The notes: generated by a model from the letters alone, not told the origin. Shown: positions 1 to 8,809, counted from the first letter of the stretch. The stretch: 64,000 bases of DNA from Mycolicibacterium brisbanense (GCF_001570425.1 NZ_BCSX01000015.1:62001-126000); one strand, 5' to 3'. Translations and numbers: made by a program.

Positions 1-1
1 C

Positions 2-283
2 TACCCGCGCGAGATCGAAGAGGTGCTCTACGAGCACCCGGCTGTGGCAGAGGCCTGCGTCGTCGGCATCCCGCACGACTCACTCGGCGAGGAGGTCGGC
101 GCGGCGGTCGCGCTCAAAGACGGCGCCCAGACCGCACCCGAGGAGCTGCGCGACTTCGTCAAAGAACGCGTCGCCGCGTACAAGTACCCGCGCCGCGTCT
201 GGCTGGTCGACGCCCTGCCCAAAGGACCGACCGGCAAGATCCTGCGCCGCGAAATCGCCATCCCCACCACTGAAAGCAACTGA
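2..283 (+). CDS. Acyl-CoA ligase / AMP-forming synthetase, C-terminal fragment
   Basis: This is the last 93 residues of an AMP-forming acyl-CoA synthetase; the start lies left of the window. The frame is open from the first bases and ends at TGA 281-283. The visible part is the small mobile C-terminal lid domain of the ANL superfamily. It starts with [15 protein letters not shown] and ends in [13 protein letters not shown], whose lysine is the conserved one that orients adenylate formation. Enzymes of this family activate a carboxylic acid with ATP and load it onto CoA. The PHA synthase begins 5 bases downstream, so it probably supplies acyl-CoA or hydroxyacyl-CoA in the same operon. Chain-length preference cannot be read from this fragment. 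Confidence 0.85.
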   Translation, partial: YPREIEEVLYEHPAVAEACVVGIPHDSLGEEVGAAVALKDGAQTAPEELRDFVKERVAAYKYPRRVWLVDALPKGPTGKILRREIAIPTTESN

Positions 284-288
284 TTGCC

Positions 289-1974
289 ATGACCGACAAC
301 CGTTTCGACGAACTCGCCGCACCCCTGGATCTGCTGCTGGTCAATTCGACGCGCAGCTTCGCCGGGCGCATGATGCCCAACCAGTCCTGGGCCAGGCTCG
401 GGGGCAGCCTGGCCCGTCAGCCCCGCACCGTCGCCGACCAGATCGGCGACCTCGGCCGGGAACTCTCCACGATCGCGACCGGCCACTCCGACCGCGCTCC
501 CGCCCGCTCGGACAAGCGGTTCACCGACCCCGCCTGGCAGGGCAATCCGTTGATGCGTCGCACCATGCAGGCATATCTGGCGTCGGCCGACACCGCCGAG
601 GCGCTGTTCGCCGCCGCCGATCTGGACTGGCGAGACCGCGACAGGATGCGATTCGTCCTCGACAACATCCTCGAAGGCCTCTCGCCCAGCAACAGCCCGA
701 TCCTGAGCCCACTGGGCTGGAAGGCGCTCATCGACACCGGTGGCCTGTCCGCGGTGCGCGGCCTGAAGGCCTTCGCCCGCGACATGGCCTCCAAGCCCAG
801 GGTGCCCGCCATGGTGGAACCCGACGCGTACACCGTCGGTGAGACGGTCGCGATCACCAAGGGCGCGGTGGTGCTCAAGACGCGCATGTTCGAGCTGATC
901 CACTACGCACCGCAGACCCCTACCGTCCGGCAGATTCCGCTGCTGATGGTGCCACCGGTGATCAACAAGTACTACATCATGGACATCGCGCCGGGCCGCA
1001 GCATGATCGAGTACTTCGTGCAGCACGGCCAGCAGGTGTTCGCCATCTCATGGCGTAATCCTCAGGCCCGGCACCAGGATTGGGGATTCGACGCCTACGG
1101 TGGCGCGATCGTCGAGGCGCTCGACGCGGTCCGGGAGATTGCGGGCACTGACAGTGCACACCTGCTGGCGACCTGCTCGGGCGGAATTCTGGCGGCGATG
1201 GTGGCCGCACATCTGGCTGAGATCGGCGAAGCCGACAAGATCGCCGGGCTGACCCTGGCCGTCACGGTGCTGGACCAGAACCGCGCAGGTTTCGCCTCTG
1301 CGGCGATGAGCGAACGCTCCGCGCACGCCGCGATCCGGTCGTCGGCGCGCGCGGGTTACCTCGACGGGCGGGCCATGGCCGAGATGTTCGCCTGGCTACG
1401 GCCGACCGACCTGGTGTGGCGGTACTGGGTGAACAACTATGTGCAGGGCCGCGAACCGGCACCCTTCGACGTGCTGTTCTGGAATGCCGACACCACCAGG
1501 ATGACGGCCGCCCTGCACCGCGAGATGGTGTTGATGGGCCTGCACAATTCGCTCACCACACCGGGCGCGGTGAGCATGCTCGACACCCCCGTCGACCTCG
1601 GCAAGGTCACCACCGACGCCTACGTGATCGGCGGTGTGGCCGACCACATCTGCCCGTGGCAGGCCACCTACCGCAGTGCTCAGCTGCTGGGCAGCAAGGA
1701 CAACACCTACGTGCTGTCCACCAGCGGTCACATTGCCGCGCTGGTCAATCCGCCGGGTAACCCCAAGGCGTCGTATCGCGCGGGTGCTGTCGACGACGCG
1801 ACCGCCGACGAATGGCTCACCGAGAACGAACCCCAGAAAGATTCGTGGTGGCCGCACTACATCGCATGGCTCAGCGAGCGCAGCGGGCCGGAAGTCGATG
1901 CGCCCCAAGCTCTCGGCGGCCCCGACTACCAGCCGCTAGCCCCTGCACCGGGAACCTACGTCCATGAGAGCTGA
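289..1974 (+). CDS. phaC: Poly(3-hydroxyalkanoate) synthase family protein
   Basis: This 561-residue protein polymerises 3-hydroxyacyl-CoA into polyhydroxyalkanoate. It has the PhaC N-terminal domain (about residues 30-200) followed by an alpha/beta-hydrolase core. The nucleophile cysteine is Cys296 in the lipase-box-like stretch ATCSGG. Asp452 (GVADHICPW) and His481 (STSGHIAAL) complete the triad. The canonical box is GxCxG, but here the first glycine is alanine. The length fits class I/II enzymes. The start is ATG 289 directly after the ligase stop, and the depolymerase gene follows with an overlap or 4-base gap, which indicates a PHA synthesis-turnover operon. Family assignment is firm; substrate chain length is not known. 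Confidence 0.88.
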   Translation: MTDNRFDELAAPLDLLLVNSTRSFAGRMMPNQSWARLGGSLARQPRTVADQIGDLGRELSTIATGHSDRAPARSDKRFTDPAWQGNPLMRRTMQAYLASADTAEALFAAADLDWRDRDRMRFVLDNILEGLSPSNSPILSPLGWKALIDTGGLSAVRGLKAFARDMASKPRVPAMVEPDAYTVGETVAITKGAVVLKTRMFELIHYAPQTPTVRQIPLLMVPPVINKYYIMDIAPGRSMIEYFVQHGQQVFAISWRNPQARHQDWGFDAYGGAIVEALDAVREIAGTDSAHLLATCSGGILAAMVAAHLAEIGEADKIAGLTLAVTVLDQNRAGFASAAMSERSAHAAIRSSARAGYLDGRAMAEMFAWLRPTDLVWRYWVNNYVQGREPAPFDVLFWNADTTRMTAALHREMVLMGLHNSLTTPGAVSMLDTPVDLGKVTTDAYVIGGVADHICPWQATYRSAQLLGSKDNTYVLSTSGHIAALVNPPGNPKASYRAGAVDDATADEWLTENEPQKDSWWPHYIAWLSERSGPEVDAPQALGGPDYQPLAPAPGTYVHES

Positions 1975-1978
1975 GGCC

Positions 1979-2785
1979 ATGACCGAGACGTACATCGCCG
2001 CTGGCGGGCAACGCATCCGGGTGGACGTCCGCCCCGGCACCGGTGTCCCACTGGTGTTGTGCAACGGGATCGGGGCAAGCCTGGAGGTACTCGACCCGTT
2101 TGTCGCGGCGCTCGATCCCGACCTGACGGTGGTGCGCTTCGACGTTCCCGGCACGGGGGGTTCCCCGGTCTCGGCGCTGCCGTACGGCTTTCCCTATCTC
2201 GCCTGGGTGCTGGGCCGGGTGCTGACCAAGCTCGGTTTCGACGTCGTCGACATTCTCGGTCTGTCCTGGGGCGGAGCGCTGGCCCAGCAATTCGCGTTCC
2301 AGAACCCGCGCCGCTGCCGCAGGCTGGTGCTGGTCGCGACGGGCACGGGTGCGCTGATGGTGCCGGCCCACCCCCGGGTGCTGGCGAAGATGTTGACGCC
2401 GCGACGCTTTCGGGATCCGGACTACGCCTCGTCCATCGCCGGTGACCTGTACGGCGGGCACGCCCGCAATCACGAATTCGACATCGCCAAGATCTTCGGC
2501 ACCCAGCTGCACGCCGGGTCGAAGATGGGCTACCTGCACCAGTTGCTGGCAGGCGCCGTCTGGACTAGCCTGTTCGCCCTGCCCGCGATCCGCCAACCCA
2601 CGCTGCTGGTGGCAGGCACCGATGACCCCATCATCCCGATTGCCAACGCGCACATCATGAGTCGGCTCATGCCGCACGCGCAGGTGCTGGCCCATCCTGG
2701 CGGTCACATCGACCTGGTGGCCAATGCCGACGAGCTGGCCCCGGCCATCAGCAACTTCGTGGAGGAGCCAGGGGATCGCGCGTAA
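1979..2785 (+). CDS. phaZ: Poly(3-hydroxyalkanoate) depolymerase, alpha/beta hydrolase
   Basis: This 268-residue alpha/beta hydrolase is of the intracellular medium-chain PHA depolymerase type, which breaks polymer into hydroxyacid monomers. The nucleophile is Ser96 in GLSWGG, the acid is Asp215 or Asp216 in VAGTDDPIIP, and the histidine is His243 in GGHIDLV. An in-frame ATG at 1964 overlaps the synthase gene. ATG 1979 is preferred because a purine-rich stretch (gagagctgagg) sits just before it and the protein then starts at the family's usual MTETYI-like end. Position directly after phaC supports the function. Other alpha/beta hydrolases with the same fold cannot be fully excluded. Confidence 0.8.
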   Translation: MTETYIAAGGQRIRVDVRPGTGVPLVLCNGIGASLEVLDPFVAALDPDLTVVRFDVPGTGGSPVSALPYGFPYLAWVLGRVLTKLGFDVVDILGLSWGGALAQQFAFQNPRRCRRLVLVATGTGALMVPAHPRVLAKMLTPRRFRDPDYASSIAGDLYGGHARNHEFDIAKIFGTQLHAGSKMGYLHQLLAGAVWTSLFALPAIRQPTLLVAGTDDPIIPIANAHIMSRLMPHAQVLAHPGGHIDLVANADELAPAISNFVEEPGDRA

Positions 2786-2919
2786 GGCCGTATCGCGATC
2801 CGACGAAAATGTCGCAGCACCCGCCGAAACACGACATCGTCGTCGAATTGGCGGCGACGACCACGCCGGTTCACGCATCCGCCCGGTGGCGGGGCCGCAT
2901 CGTCCGTACCGTGGTGTGG

Positions 2920-3846
2920 GTGAGATTCTCGATTTCCATACCGCAGCTGGTCACCGGCCGTTTCGATGATGCTGGTCTGAAGGCCTACCTGGCCCGCACC
3001 GAGGAGTTGGGCTTCGAAGGCGGCTGGGCGATGGAGCAGACGGTGGGCGAGTCACCGGGGATCGCCCCGCTGGAGCTGCTGTCGTATGCCGCGGCGTGCA
3101 CCACCCGGCTGCGGTTGGGGGTGGCGGTGCTCATCACCTCGATGCACGATCCACTGCAGTTGGCGTCGGCCATCACGGCCGTCGACCAGCTCAGCCACGG
3201 GCGCCTCGACGTCGGGGTCGGGCACGGCGGCAATTTCCGGCCGTTCGCCGCGTTCGGGGTGGACCGCGCCACGTTCGTCAGCTACTTCAACGAGGGCTTG
3301 GAGCTGATGAAGGCGGCCTGGTCCGACGAGCCGCGCATCACGTTTCACGGCAAGTTCCGCGAGGTCGAGGACCTGCCGATCCAGCCGAAGCCCGTGCAGC
3401 GCCCGCATCCGCCGATCTGGTTCGGCGGCACGGCGCCCAATGCGCTGGCCCGTGCGGTGCGCTACGGGGACTCGTTCCTCGGAGCGGGATCGTCGACCAC
3501 CGCCACATTCGCCAACGCGGTGCAGACGGTGCGCCGCGAACTCGACGAGCAGGGCAAGGACCCGGCCGGCTACACCATCGGCAAGCGGGTGTACCTGATG
3601 ATCGACGACGATCCTGCTCGCGCCCGCCGGCGGGTCGTCGACGGACTGCACCGGATCTACGGTCAGATGCCCGGCATCGAGGACGTTCCGGTATCGGGCA
3701 CACCTGCCGACGTGGTGCGCGGCCTACAGGAGGTGGCCGACGCCGGAGCTCAGATGGTGGTGCTCAACCCCGTCGGGGCCAACGTCGCGGAGGACCGCGA
3801 ACAGATGGAACGCCTTGCCGCCGAGGTCATTCCGCAACTCACCTAG
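2920..3846 (+). CDS. LLM-class flavin-dependent oxidoreductase
   Basis: This is a luciferase-like monooxygenase of 308 residues with the usual TIM-barrel signatures: RFSISIPQ strand at the N-terminus, PLELLSYAAACTTRLRLG, the DQLSHGRLDVGVG substrate-side loop, and PKPVQRPHPPIWFGG. In actinobacteria this family uses FMN or F420, and the sequence alone does not decide which. The reading frame stays open upstream to 2809, but residues before 2920 do not resemble the family. GTG 2920 gives the classic MRFSISIPQ start. The gene is 134 bases downstream of phaZ, so it may or may not belong to the PHA operon. The substrate is unknown. Confidence 0.75.
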   Translation: MRFSISIPQLVTGRFDDAGLKAYLARTEELGFEGGWAMEQTVGESPGIAPLELLSYAAACTTRLRLGVAVLITSMHDPLQLASAITAVDQLSHGRLDVGVGHGGNFRPFAAFGVDRATFVSYFNEGLELMKAAWSDEPRITFHGKFREVEDLPIQPKPVQRPHPPIWFGGTAPNALARAVRYGDSFLGAGSSTTATFANAVQTVRRELDEQGKDPAGYTIGKRVYLMIDDDPARARRRVVDGLHRIYGQMPGIEDVPVSGTPADVVRGLQEVADAGAQMVVLNPVGANVAEDREQMERLAAEVIPQLT

Positions 3847-3850
3847 ACCG

Positions 3851-3910
3851 CCGAGCAGACGTGAAGGTCCCCGACACGCCGCTGTTCGAGTACTTTCACG
3901 TCTCCTCGCG
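3851..3910. repeat. Intergenic palindrome, family A copy 1
   Basis: This hairpin lies between two convergent genes. The left arm is 3853-3868 and the right arm 3892-3907, with 14 of 16 pairs matching. The loop side begins CGACACGCCG. The arm ends (GAGcAGACGTGAA) and the loop word are shared with copies at 5637-5694 and 43231-43287. Because it sits between the 3' ends of the luciferase-like gene and the flavoprotein dehydrogenase gene, it probably works as a bidirectional terminator. Confidence 0.7.
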
Positions 3911-3929
3911 GGAAATCAGAGCGGGGCAA

Positions 3930-5600
3930 TCAGAGCGCGTCGGCCGACGCCCGCCCCGCGGCCCGCCCGGAGAAGATGCATCCACCCAGGAACGTGCCTT
4001 CGAGCGCGTTGTAACCATGCACGCCGCCACCGCCGAACCCGGCGACCTCGCCTGCGGCATAGAGCCCGGCGATGGCCTGGCCGTCGATCCGGAACGCGCG
4101 CGACGACAGATCAGTCTGAATGCCGCCCAACGTTTTTCGGGTCAGGATGTGCAGTTTGACCCCGATCAGCGGGCCCGCGGCCGGATCGAGGATGCGGTGC
4201 GGCGCGGCGACCCGGGCCAACCGGTCACCGAGGTAGCGCCGCGCGTTGCGGATGCCCTGCACCTGAGCATCTTTCGTGAACGGGTTGGCGAATTGCAGGT
4301 CACGCGACTCGATCTGCGCTCGTACTGCCTTCGCGTCCAGCAGCGGCTGGTCGGTGAGCGCGTTCATCTTGGCCACGAGCGATTCGAGATCGTCGGCAAC
4401 GACGAAGTCGGCACCGTGGCGTTTGAACGCCTCGACCGGGCCCGGCGCCGAGCGGCTCAGCAACCGCTCACGCAACATCGCGGATCGGTTCTTACCGGTG
4501 ATGTCGGGGTTCTGCTCCGACCCCGATAGCGCGAACTCCTTCTCGATGATCTTCTGGGTGAGGATGAACCAGGAATGGTCGTGGCCCGCGATGTCGGGAT
4601 CGGTGCGCAGGTAGCGCAGGGTGCCCAGGGTGTCATAGCCGGGCAGATACGGCGCGGGCAGCCGCCGGCCGATGGCGTCGAACCACATCGATGACGGGCC
4701 GGGCAGGATCCGGATGGCGTGGTCAGGCCAGATCGGGTTCCAGTTCTGGATGCCTTCTGTGTAGTGCCACATGCGGTCGCGGTTGACCAGGCGCACACCG
4801 GCGTCGGCAGCGATGTCGAGCATGCGTCCATCCACGTAGGCGGGCACGCCGGTGATCATCGACCGCGGCGGCGTGCCCATGCGGGACGGCCAATAGCGCC
4901 GCACCATGTCATGGTTCGCGCCGATCCCGCCCGAGGCGACGACGACGGCCTGCGCGCTCAGTTCGAAATCGCCGACGACATCGCGATTGGACGGCGCACC
5001 ACGCGGCGCGTCGTCGGGGGCCAGCACCGCGCCGCGGACGCCGGTGACGGCACCATCGGTGAACACCAGCTCGTCGACACGATGCCGGTGGTGGAACGTC
5101 ACCAGCCCCTCACCCGCCGCGGCGAGAGCCGAATTCACAAACGGCTCAACGATTCCCGTTCCCGTACCCCACGCGACGTGAAACCTGGGCACGGAGTTGC
5201 CGTGACCGTCGGCGCGTAAATCGCCGCGCTCGGCCCAGCCCACGGTCGGCACGAAGGTGATGCCGTGCTCGGAGAGGTACGCGCGTTTGTCCCCTGCGGC
5301 GAACTCCACGTAGGCGCGGGCCCACTTGGCGGCCCAGGCGTCTTCATCGTCGACGCGGTCGAACGCGGCGCTGCCCTGCCAGTCGTTCCACGCGAGCTCG
5401 AGCGAATCCTTGATTCCCAGGCGGCGTTGCTCGGGGCTGCCGACGAGGAAGATCCCGCCGAACGACCAGAAGGCCTGGCCGCCGAGGTTGGCGGCGTTCT
5501 CCTGGTCGACCACGACGACTTTCTTTCCGCGCCGAGTCAGTTCACGGGTCGCGACCAGCCCTGCCAATCCCCCGCCCACCACGATCACATCGGCATCCAC
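3930..5600 (-). CDS. FAD-binding dehydrogenase (fumarate reductase / ketosteroid dehydrogenase-like)
   Basis: This is a flavoprotein of 556 residues of the FAD-dependent dehydrogenase group that includes 3-ketosteroid delta-1 dehydrogenases and fumarate reductase flavoproteins. An N-terminal Rossmann motif VIVVGGGLAGL binds ADP of FAD. GGQAFWSFGGI follows, and the C-terminus has LYAAGEVAGFGGGGVHGYNALEG, the typical second FAD contact. The start GTG 5600 is chosen over an upstream in-frame codon at 5624 because GGAGGTGG lies six bases before it. The gene stands alone between two family A hairpins. The substrate is unknown; a steroid- or lipid-related role is a guess from the family. Confidence 0.75.
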   Translation of the reverse strand: MDADVIVVGGGLAGLVATRELTRRGKKVVVVDQENAANLGGQAFWSFGGIFLVGSPEQRRLGIKDSLELAWNDWQGSAAFDRVDDEDAWAAKWARAYVEFAAGDKRAYLSEHGITFVPTVGWAERGDLRADGHGNSVPRFHVAWGTGTGIVEPFVNSALAAAGEGLVTFHHRHRVDELVFTDGAVTGVRGAVLAPDDAPRGAPSNRDVVGDFELSAQAVVVASGGIGANHDMVRRYWPSRMGTPPRSMITGVPAYVDGRMLDIAADAGVRLVNRDRMWHYTEGIQNWNPIWPDHAIRILPGPSSMWFDAIGRRLPAPYLPGYDTLGTLRYLRTDPDIAGHDHSWFILTQKIIEKEFALSGSEQNPDITGKNRSAMLRERLLSRSAPGPVEAFKRHGADFVVADDLESLVAKMNALTDQPLLDAKAVRAQIESRDLQFANPFTKDAQVQGIRNARRYLGDRLARVAAPHRILDPAAGPLIGVKLHILTRKTLGGIQTDLSSRAFRIDGQAIAGLYAAGEVAGFGGGGVHGYNALEGTFLGGCIFSGRAAGRASADAL

Positions 5601-5631
5601 GGCTCCACCTCCGGTCCGATTCAATCACCGC

Positions 5632-5697
5632 CCTGCCGAACAGACACGAAAGTCCCCGACACGCCGGGCGTGCGGGGACTTCCGTGTCTGCTCGCGC
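5632..5697. repeat. Intergenic palindrome, family A copy 2, after rplO
   Basis: The left arm 5637-5657 pairs with the right arm 5674-5694, 19 of 21 positions. The loop (GACACGCCGGGCGTGC) is itself self-complementary, so almost the whole element is one palindrome. It lies about 35 bases beyond the rplO stop and upstream of the flavoprotein dehydrogenase, and is a likely terminator of the ribosomal operon. Between it and rplO the word attacagctcg, which contains the rplO stop, occurs a second time at about 5704-5714. This looks like a small duplication of the rplO end. Confidence 0.75.
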
Positions 5698-5730
5698 AGA
5701 GAAAATTACAGCTCGACGGCGAGCCGTCAA

Positions 5731-6174
5731 TTACAGCTCGGTGGCCGAACCGCCTGCAGCGGTGATGGCCTCACGGGCACTGCCGCTGAACTTGTTGGCG
5801 GTGACGTCGACCTTGACGGCCAGCTTGCCGTCGCCGAGAACCTTGACCAGGCTGTTCTTGCGAACCAGGCCCTTGGCCACCAGCTCGTCGACACCGACGG
5901 TGCCGCCCTGCGGGAAGGCCTTGTTGATGTCGCCGACGTTGACGACCTCGTACTCGGTCCGGAAGCGGTTCCGGAAGCCCTTGAGCTTCGGCAACCGCAT
6001 GTGGATCGGCATCTGGCCACCCTCGAACGTCACCGGGACGTTCTTGCGGGCCTTGGTGCCCTTCGTACCGCGACCGGCGGTCTTACCCTTGGAGCCCTCA
6101 CCACGACCAACGCGGGTCTTGGCGGTCTTCTCCCCGGGCGCCGGCTTCAGGTCGTGAAGCTTGATTACGCTCAT
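5731..6174 (-). CDS. rplO: 50S ribosomal protein L15 (uL15)
   Basis: A 147-residue L15 of the large subunit. The start [17 protein letters not shown] and the glycine-rich, basic N-terminal stretch [20 protein letters not shown] that threads into 23S rRNA are typical. Its ATG overlaps the rpmD stop by four bases (ATGA), so translation is probably coupled. It is the last ribosomal gene in this run. The next gene is unrelated and is set apart by a hairpin, and secY does not follow directly. Confidence 0.97.
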   Translation of the reverse strand: MSVIKLHDLKPAPGEKTAKTRVGRGEGSKGKTAGRGTKGTKARKNVPVTFEGGQMPIHMRLPKLKGFRNRFRTEYEVVNVGDINKAFPQGGTVGVDELVAKGLVRKNSLVKVLGDGKLAVKVDVTANKFSGSAREAITAAGGSATEL

Positions 6175-6353
6175 TTGACTTCCTCCACCTCGACGAGGTG
6201 ATGCACAACATTGATCAGACCGCGGGTCTGGGCGTTGTCCTCACGAACCACCGACTGACGGATCTTCTTCAGTCCCAGGGTCCGCAGGCTTTCGCGCTGC
6301 TTCCAGCGTGCGCCGATGACCCCGCGCACCTGGGTGATCTTGAGCTCTGCCAT
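6171..6353 (-). CDS. rpmD: 50S ribosomal protein L30 (uL30)
   Basis: A 60-residue L30 with the family core [27 protein letters not shown]. It sits 2 bases after rpsE and overlaps rplO, in the conserved order rpsE-rpmD-rplO of the spc operon. Confidence 0.96.
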   Translation of the reverse strand: MAELKITQVRGVIGARWKQRESLRTLGLKKIRQSVVREDNAQTRGLINVVHHLVEVEEVK

Positions 6354-6355
6354 GG

Positions 6356-7024
6356 TTATGCCGATCCCTCACGCGCGGCTGCAGCAGCCAGCGCTTCGCT
6401 CTCGCGTCGGGCCCGCAGCATGCCGGCCGGCGCAACATCCTCGATGGGCAGACCGCGACGGGCCGCCACCTCTTCCGGACGCTGCAGCAGCTTCAGCGCG
6501 GCAACGGTGGCGTGAACCACGTTGATCGCGTTGTCGCTACCCAGCGACTTGGCCAGGATGTCGTGCACCCCAGCGCATTCCAGCACGGCGCGGGCGGCGC
6601 CACCGGCGATCACACCGGTACCGGGGCTGGCCGGACGCAGCATCACCACACCGGCAGCGGCTTCGCCCTGCACGGGGTGGGTGATGGTGCCGCCGATCAG
6701 CGGAACCCGGAAGAAGCCCTTGCGCGCTTCCTCGACACCCTTGGCGATGGCGGCCGGAACTTCCTTGGCCTTGCCGTAGCCCACACCGACCATGCCGTGA
6801 CCGTCGCCGACGATCACCAGGGCGGTGAAGCTGAACCGGCGGCCACCCTTGACCACCTTGGACACGCGGTTGATCGTGACCACGCGCTCGATGTAGTTGC
6901 TCTTCTCACCACGGTCGTCGCCGCGGCCGCGGCCACCACGGTCATCGCGGCGGCCCCGGCCGTCGCGGTCACCACGACCGCCACGGTTGTCCTGCGCCGA
7001 AGCGGCGCCAGCCTGCTCGGCCAT
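6356..7024 (-). CDS. rpsE: 30S ribosomal protein S5 (uS5)
   Basis: A 222-residue S5 protein of the decoding side of the small subunit. The double-stranded RNA-binding domain starts near [19 protein letters not shown] (about residues 47-65), and the C-terminal domain contains [19 protein letters not shown]. About 45 N-terminal residues form an arginine-glycine-aspartate-rich low-complexity tail ([17 protein letters not shown] and similar), absent from E. coli S5 but common in mycobacteria. Spectinomycin and streptomycin ram mutations map to this protein in other bacteria. It is in operon order between rplR and rpmD. Confidence 0.97.
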   Translation of the reverse strand: MAEQAGAASAQDNRGGRGDRDGRGRRDDRGGRGRGDDRGEKSNYIERVVTINRVSKVVKGGRRFSFTALVIVGDGHGMVGVGYGKAKEVPAAIAKGVEEARKGFFRVPLIGGTITHPVQGEAAAGVVMLRPASPGTGVIAGGAARAVLECAGVHDILAKSLGSDNAINVVHATVAALKLLQRPEEVAARRGLPIEDVAPAGMLRARRESEALAAAAAREGSA

Positions 7025-7049
7025 TATGCAGTCCTCTCGTTAACAGTCA

Positions 7050-7463
7050 TCAGAATTTCAGCCCACCTTCGCGCGCGGCGTCGGCAAGCGCGGCGATCCG
7101 GCCGCCGTAGGTGTAGCCACCACGGTCGAACACGACAGCCTCGATACCGGCGGCCTTGGCGCGCTCGGCGATCAGCTGACCGACGCGCACGCTGTGTGCC
7201 TTCTTGTCGCCCTCCACCGCGCGGACGTCGGGCTCGATGGACGAGGCCGCCGCCAGGGTGACGCCTTCCAGATCGTCGACGAGCTGGACGTGGATGTGGC
7301 GGGCCGACCGGTTGACCACCAGACGGGGGGTCTCGGCGGTGCCTGCGACCTTCTTGCGCAGCCGGGCGTGGCGACGCAGACGAGAGTTGCGACGGGTCTC
7401 AGAGATGTTCTGGCCCACCGGCTTACGCTTGGCGTTTTCTGCGGTAACAGTTTTGGGAGCCAT
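7050..7463 (-). CDS. rplR: 50S ribosomal protein L18 (uL18)
   Basis: A 137-residue L18, the 5S rRNA-binding protein. The N-terminal arm is basic ([20 protein letters not shown]), and the C-terminus [24 protein letters not shown] is the family signature. It lies 2 bases downstream of rplF and 25 bases upstream of rpsE. Confidence 0.97.
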   Translation of the reverse strand: MAPKTVTAENAKRKPVGQNISETRRNSRLRRHARLRKKVAGTAETPRLVVNRSARHIHVQLVDDLEGVTLAAASSIEPDVRAVEGDKKAHSVRVGQLIAERAKAAGIEAVVFDRGGYTYGGRIAALADAAREGGLKF

Positions 7464-7465
7464 GG

Positions 7466-8005
7466 TTACTTACCTGTCTTTCCGACCTTGCGGCGGATCT
7501 GCTCACCCTCGTAGCGAATGCCCTTGCCCTTGTACGGGTCCGGGCGACGCAGGCGACGGATGACCGCGGAGATCTGGCCGACCTTCTGCTTGTCGATACC
7601 CGACACCGAGAACTTCGTGGGCGTCTCCACCGCGAAGGTGATGCCCTCGGGTGCCTCGATCAGAACCGGGTGGCTGTAACCCAGGGCGAACTCCAGGTTC
7701 GAGCCCTTGGCCACCACGCGGTAACCGACGCCGAAGATCTCCATCTTGCGGGTGTAGCCCTCGGTCACACCGGTGACCAGGTTGGCGATCAGGGTGCGCG
7801 ACAGCCCGTGCAGCGAGCGGTTGCGACGCTCGTCGTCGGGACGGGCAACCACGATCGCGCCGTCATCGTTGCGCGACACGGCAATCGGCTCGGCGACATC
7901 GAGCGCCAGGGTGCCCTTGGGCCCCTTCACCGAAACGTTCTGACCGTCGATGGTCACGTCAACTCCGGCGGGAACCGGAACCGGCTGCTTTCCAATACGC
8001 GACAT
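7466..8005 (-). CDS. rplF: 50S ribosomal protein L6 (uL6)
   Basis: A 179-residue L6 that binds near the factor-binding site of the large subunit. The start [17 protein letters not shown] and the signature [20 protein letters not shown] near the C-terminus are diagnostic. It starts 12 bases after rpsH and ends 2 bases before rplR. Confidence 0.97.
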   Translation of the reverse strand: MSRIGKQPVPVPAGVDVTIDGQNVSVKGPKGTLALDVAEPIAVSRNDDGAIVVARPDDERRNRSLHGLSRTLIANLVTGVTEGYTRKMEIFGVGYRVVAKGSNLEFALGYSHPVLIEAPEGITFAVETPTKFSVSGIDKQKVGQISAVIRRLRRPDPYKGKGIRYEGEQIRRKVGKTGK

Positions 8006-8017
8006 TTCTGCTTCCCC

Positions 8018-8416
8018 CTACCAGACGTAAGCGAGGACTTCGCCGCCCACGCCCTGTCGAGATGCCTGGCGGTCGGTGAGCAGGCCCGAGGACGTGGAGA
8101 TGATCGCCACACCCAGGCCGCCGAGAACGCGCGGCAGATTGGTGGATTTTGCGTAAACCCGCAGACCGGGCTTGCTCACGCGACGCAGGCCGGCGATGCT
8201 GCGCTCACGGCTGGGGCCGTACTTGAGCTGCACCACCAGGGACTTGCCGACGCGGGCGTCCTCAGTGCGGTAATCGGAGATGTAGCCCTCTTTCTTGAGG
8301 ATCTCGGCGATGTTCGCCTTGATCTTCGAGTGGGGCAGGGTCACCTCGTCGTGGTACGCCGAGTTGGCGTTGCGCAGACGTGTCAGAAAGTCTGCGATCG
8401 GATCCGTCATTGTCAT
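8018..8416 (-). CDS. rpsH: 30S ribosomal protein S8 (uS8)
   Basis: A 132-residue S8, which binds the central domain of 16S rRNA and in other bacteria represses its own operon. [18 protein letters not shown] is the usual start. The C-terminal signature [20 protein letters not shown] is intact. An upstream in-frame codon extends the frame to 8494, but those residues do not resemble S8, so ATG 8416 is preferred. A GGGAGAGG tract lies unusually far (about 15 bases) before it. The 393-base space between it and rpsN is large for a ribosomal operon. Confidence 0.95.
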   Translation of the reverse strand: MTMTDPIADFLTRLRNANSAYHDEVTLPHSKIKANIAEILKKEGYISDYRTEDARVGKSLVVQLKYGPSRERSIAGLRRVSKPGLRVYAKSTNLPRVLGGLGVAIISTSSGLLTDRQASRQGVGGEVLAYVW

Positions 8417-8809
8417 GACAGCGTCAATCAACCTCTCCCGCTGCGGTTCCCATACAGCGCGCTCGCACCGGTTCCCGTAAAGGGCCTGGCACATCGCACG
8501 GTGGGCCTACTGCGAAGTGTTCATCCGTATCTGACCGGGTTCGGTCAGGGGTCGTACGTCAGCAGTGACACTTGTGGGCGGCACATACCGACTCGCCTGG
8601 TCAAAGAGCAACAGGCAACCGGTCAAGTGTAGACAACCGGCAGCTCAGAGCCAAATCCAGCCAACTTCGGCGGCCGAGCGTGAACAAGATGGCGACTTTG
8701 GCCGAAAATCTCGCGATCTTCTTCACGCTCGCTGATTGGGCCCTGAACACCAACAGCACCCCGCGGGTCCCGGATGGCCGGGTCGCGGGATGCTGCCGTC
8801 AGTGCGTTG
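8417..8809. other. 393-base gap inside the spc operon
   Basis: No convincing gene is seen on either strand between rpsN and rpsH. The gap holds a long hairpin (8675-8731). On the minus strand it also has two TTGACC words and the inverted repeat CTGACC-GAACCC-GGTCAG close to 8530-8550. I cannot pick a confident promoter. Its size and hairpin suggest that rpsH and downstream genes may be separately controlled. Confidence 0.5.
8675..8731. repeat. Intergenic palindrome, family B copy 1, between rpsN and rpsH
   Basis: Two 21-base arms, 8675-8695 and 8711-8731, pair at 19 of 21 positions around a 15-base loop. The arm end CGAGCGTGAA and the inner word GCGAcTTTG recur in the element at 40796-40851. 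It lies 79 bases beyond the rpsN stop on the minus strand, where it could terminate or attenuate transcription inside the ribosomal operon. No long T-run follows. Confidence 0.7.

Noticed and set aside
28..1026. 332-residue frame opposite the acyl-CoA ligase end and phaC
   Set aside because: Lies antisense to well-supported genes, is rich in Arg, Gly and His as expected of a shadow in high-GC DNA, and has no recognisable motif.
3096..4529. 477-residue frame across the luciferase-like gene and into the flavoprotein gene
   Set aside because: Overlaps two real genes in other frames; composition is arginine-rich and low complexity; would read through the family A hairpin.
6356..6500. Arginine-glycine-rich tail of S5 considered as an unusual fusion
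   Set aside because: The tail is at the N-terminal end (near 6900-7024) and such tails are usual in mycobacterial S5.
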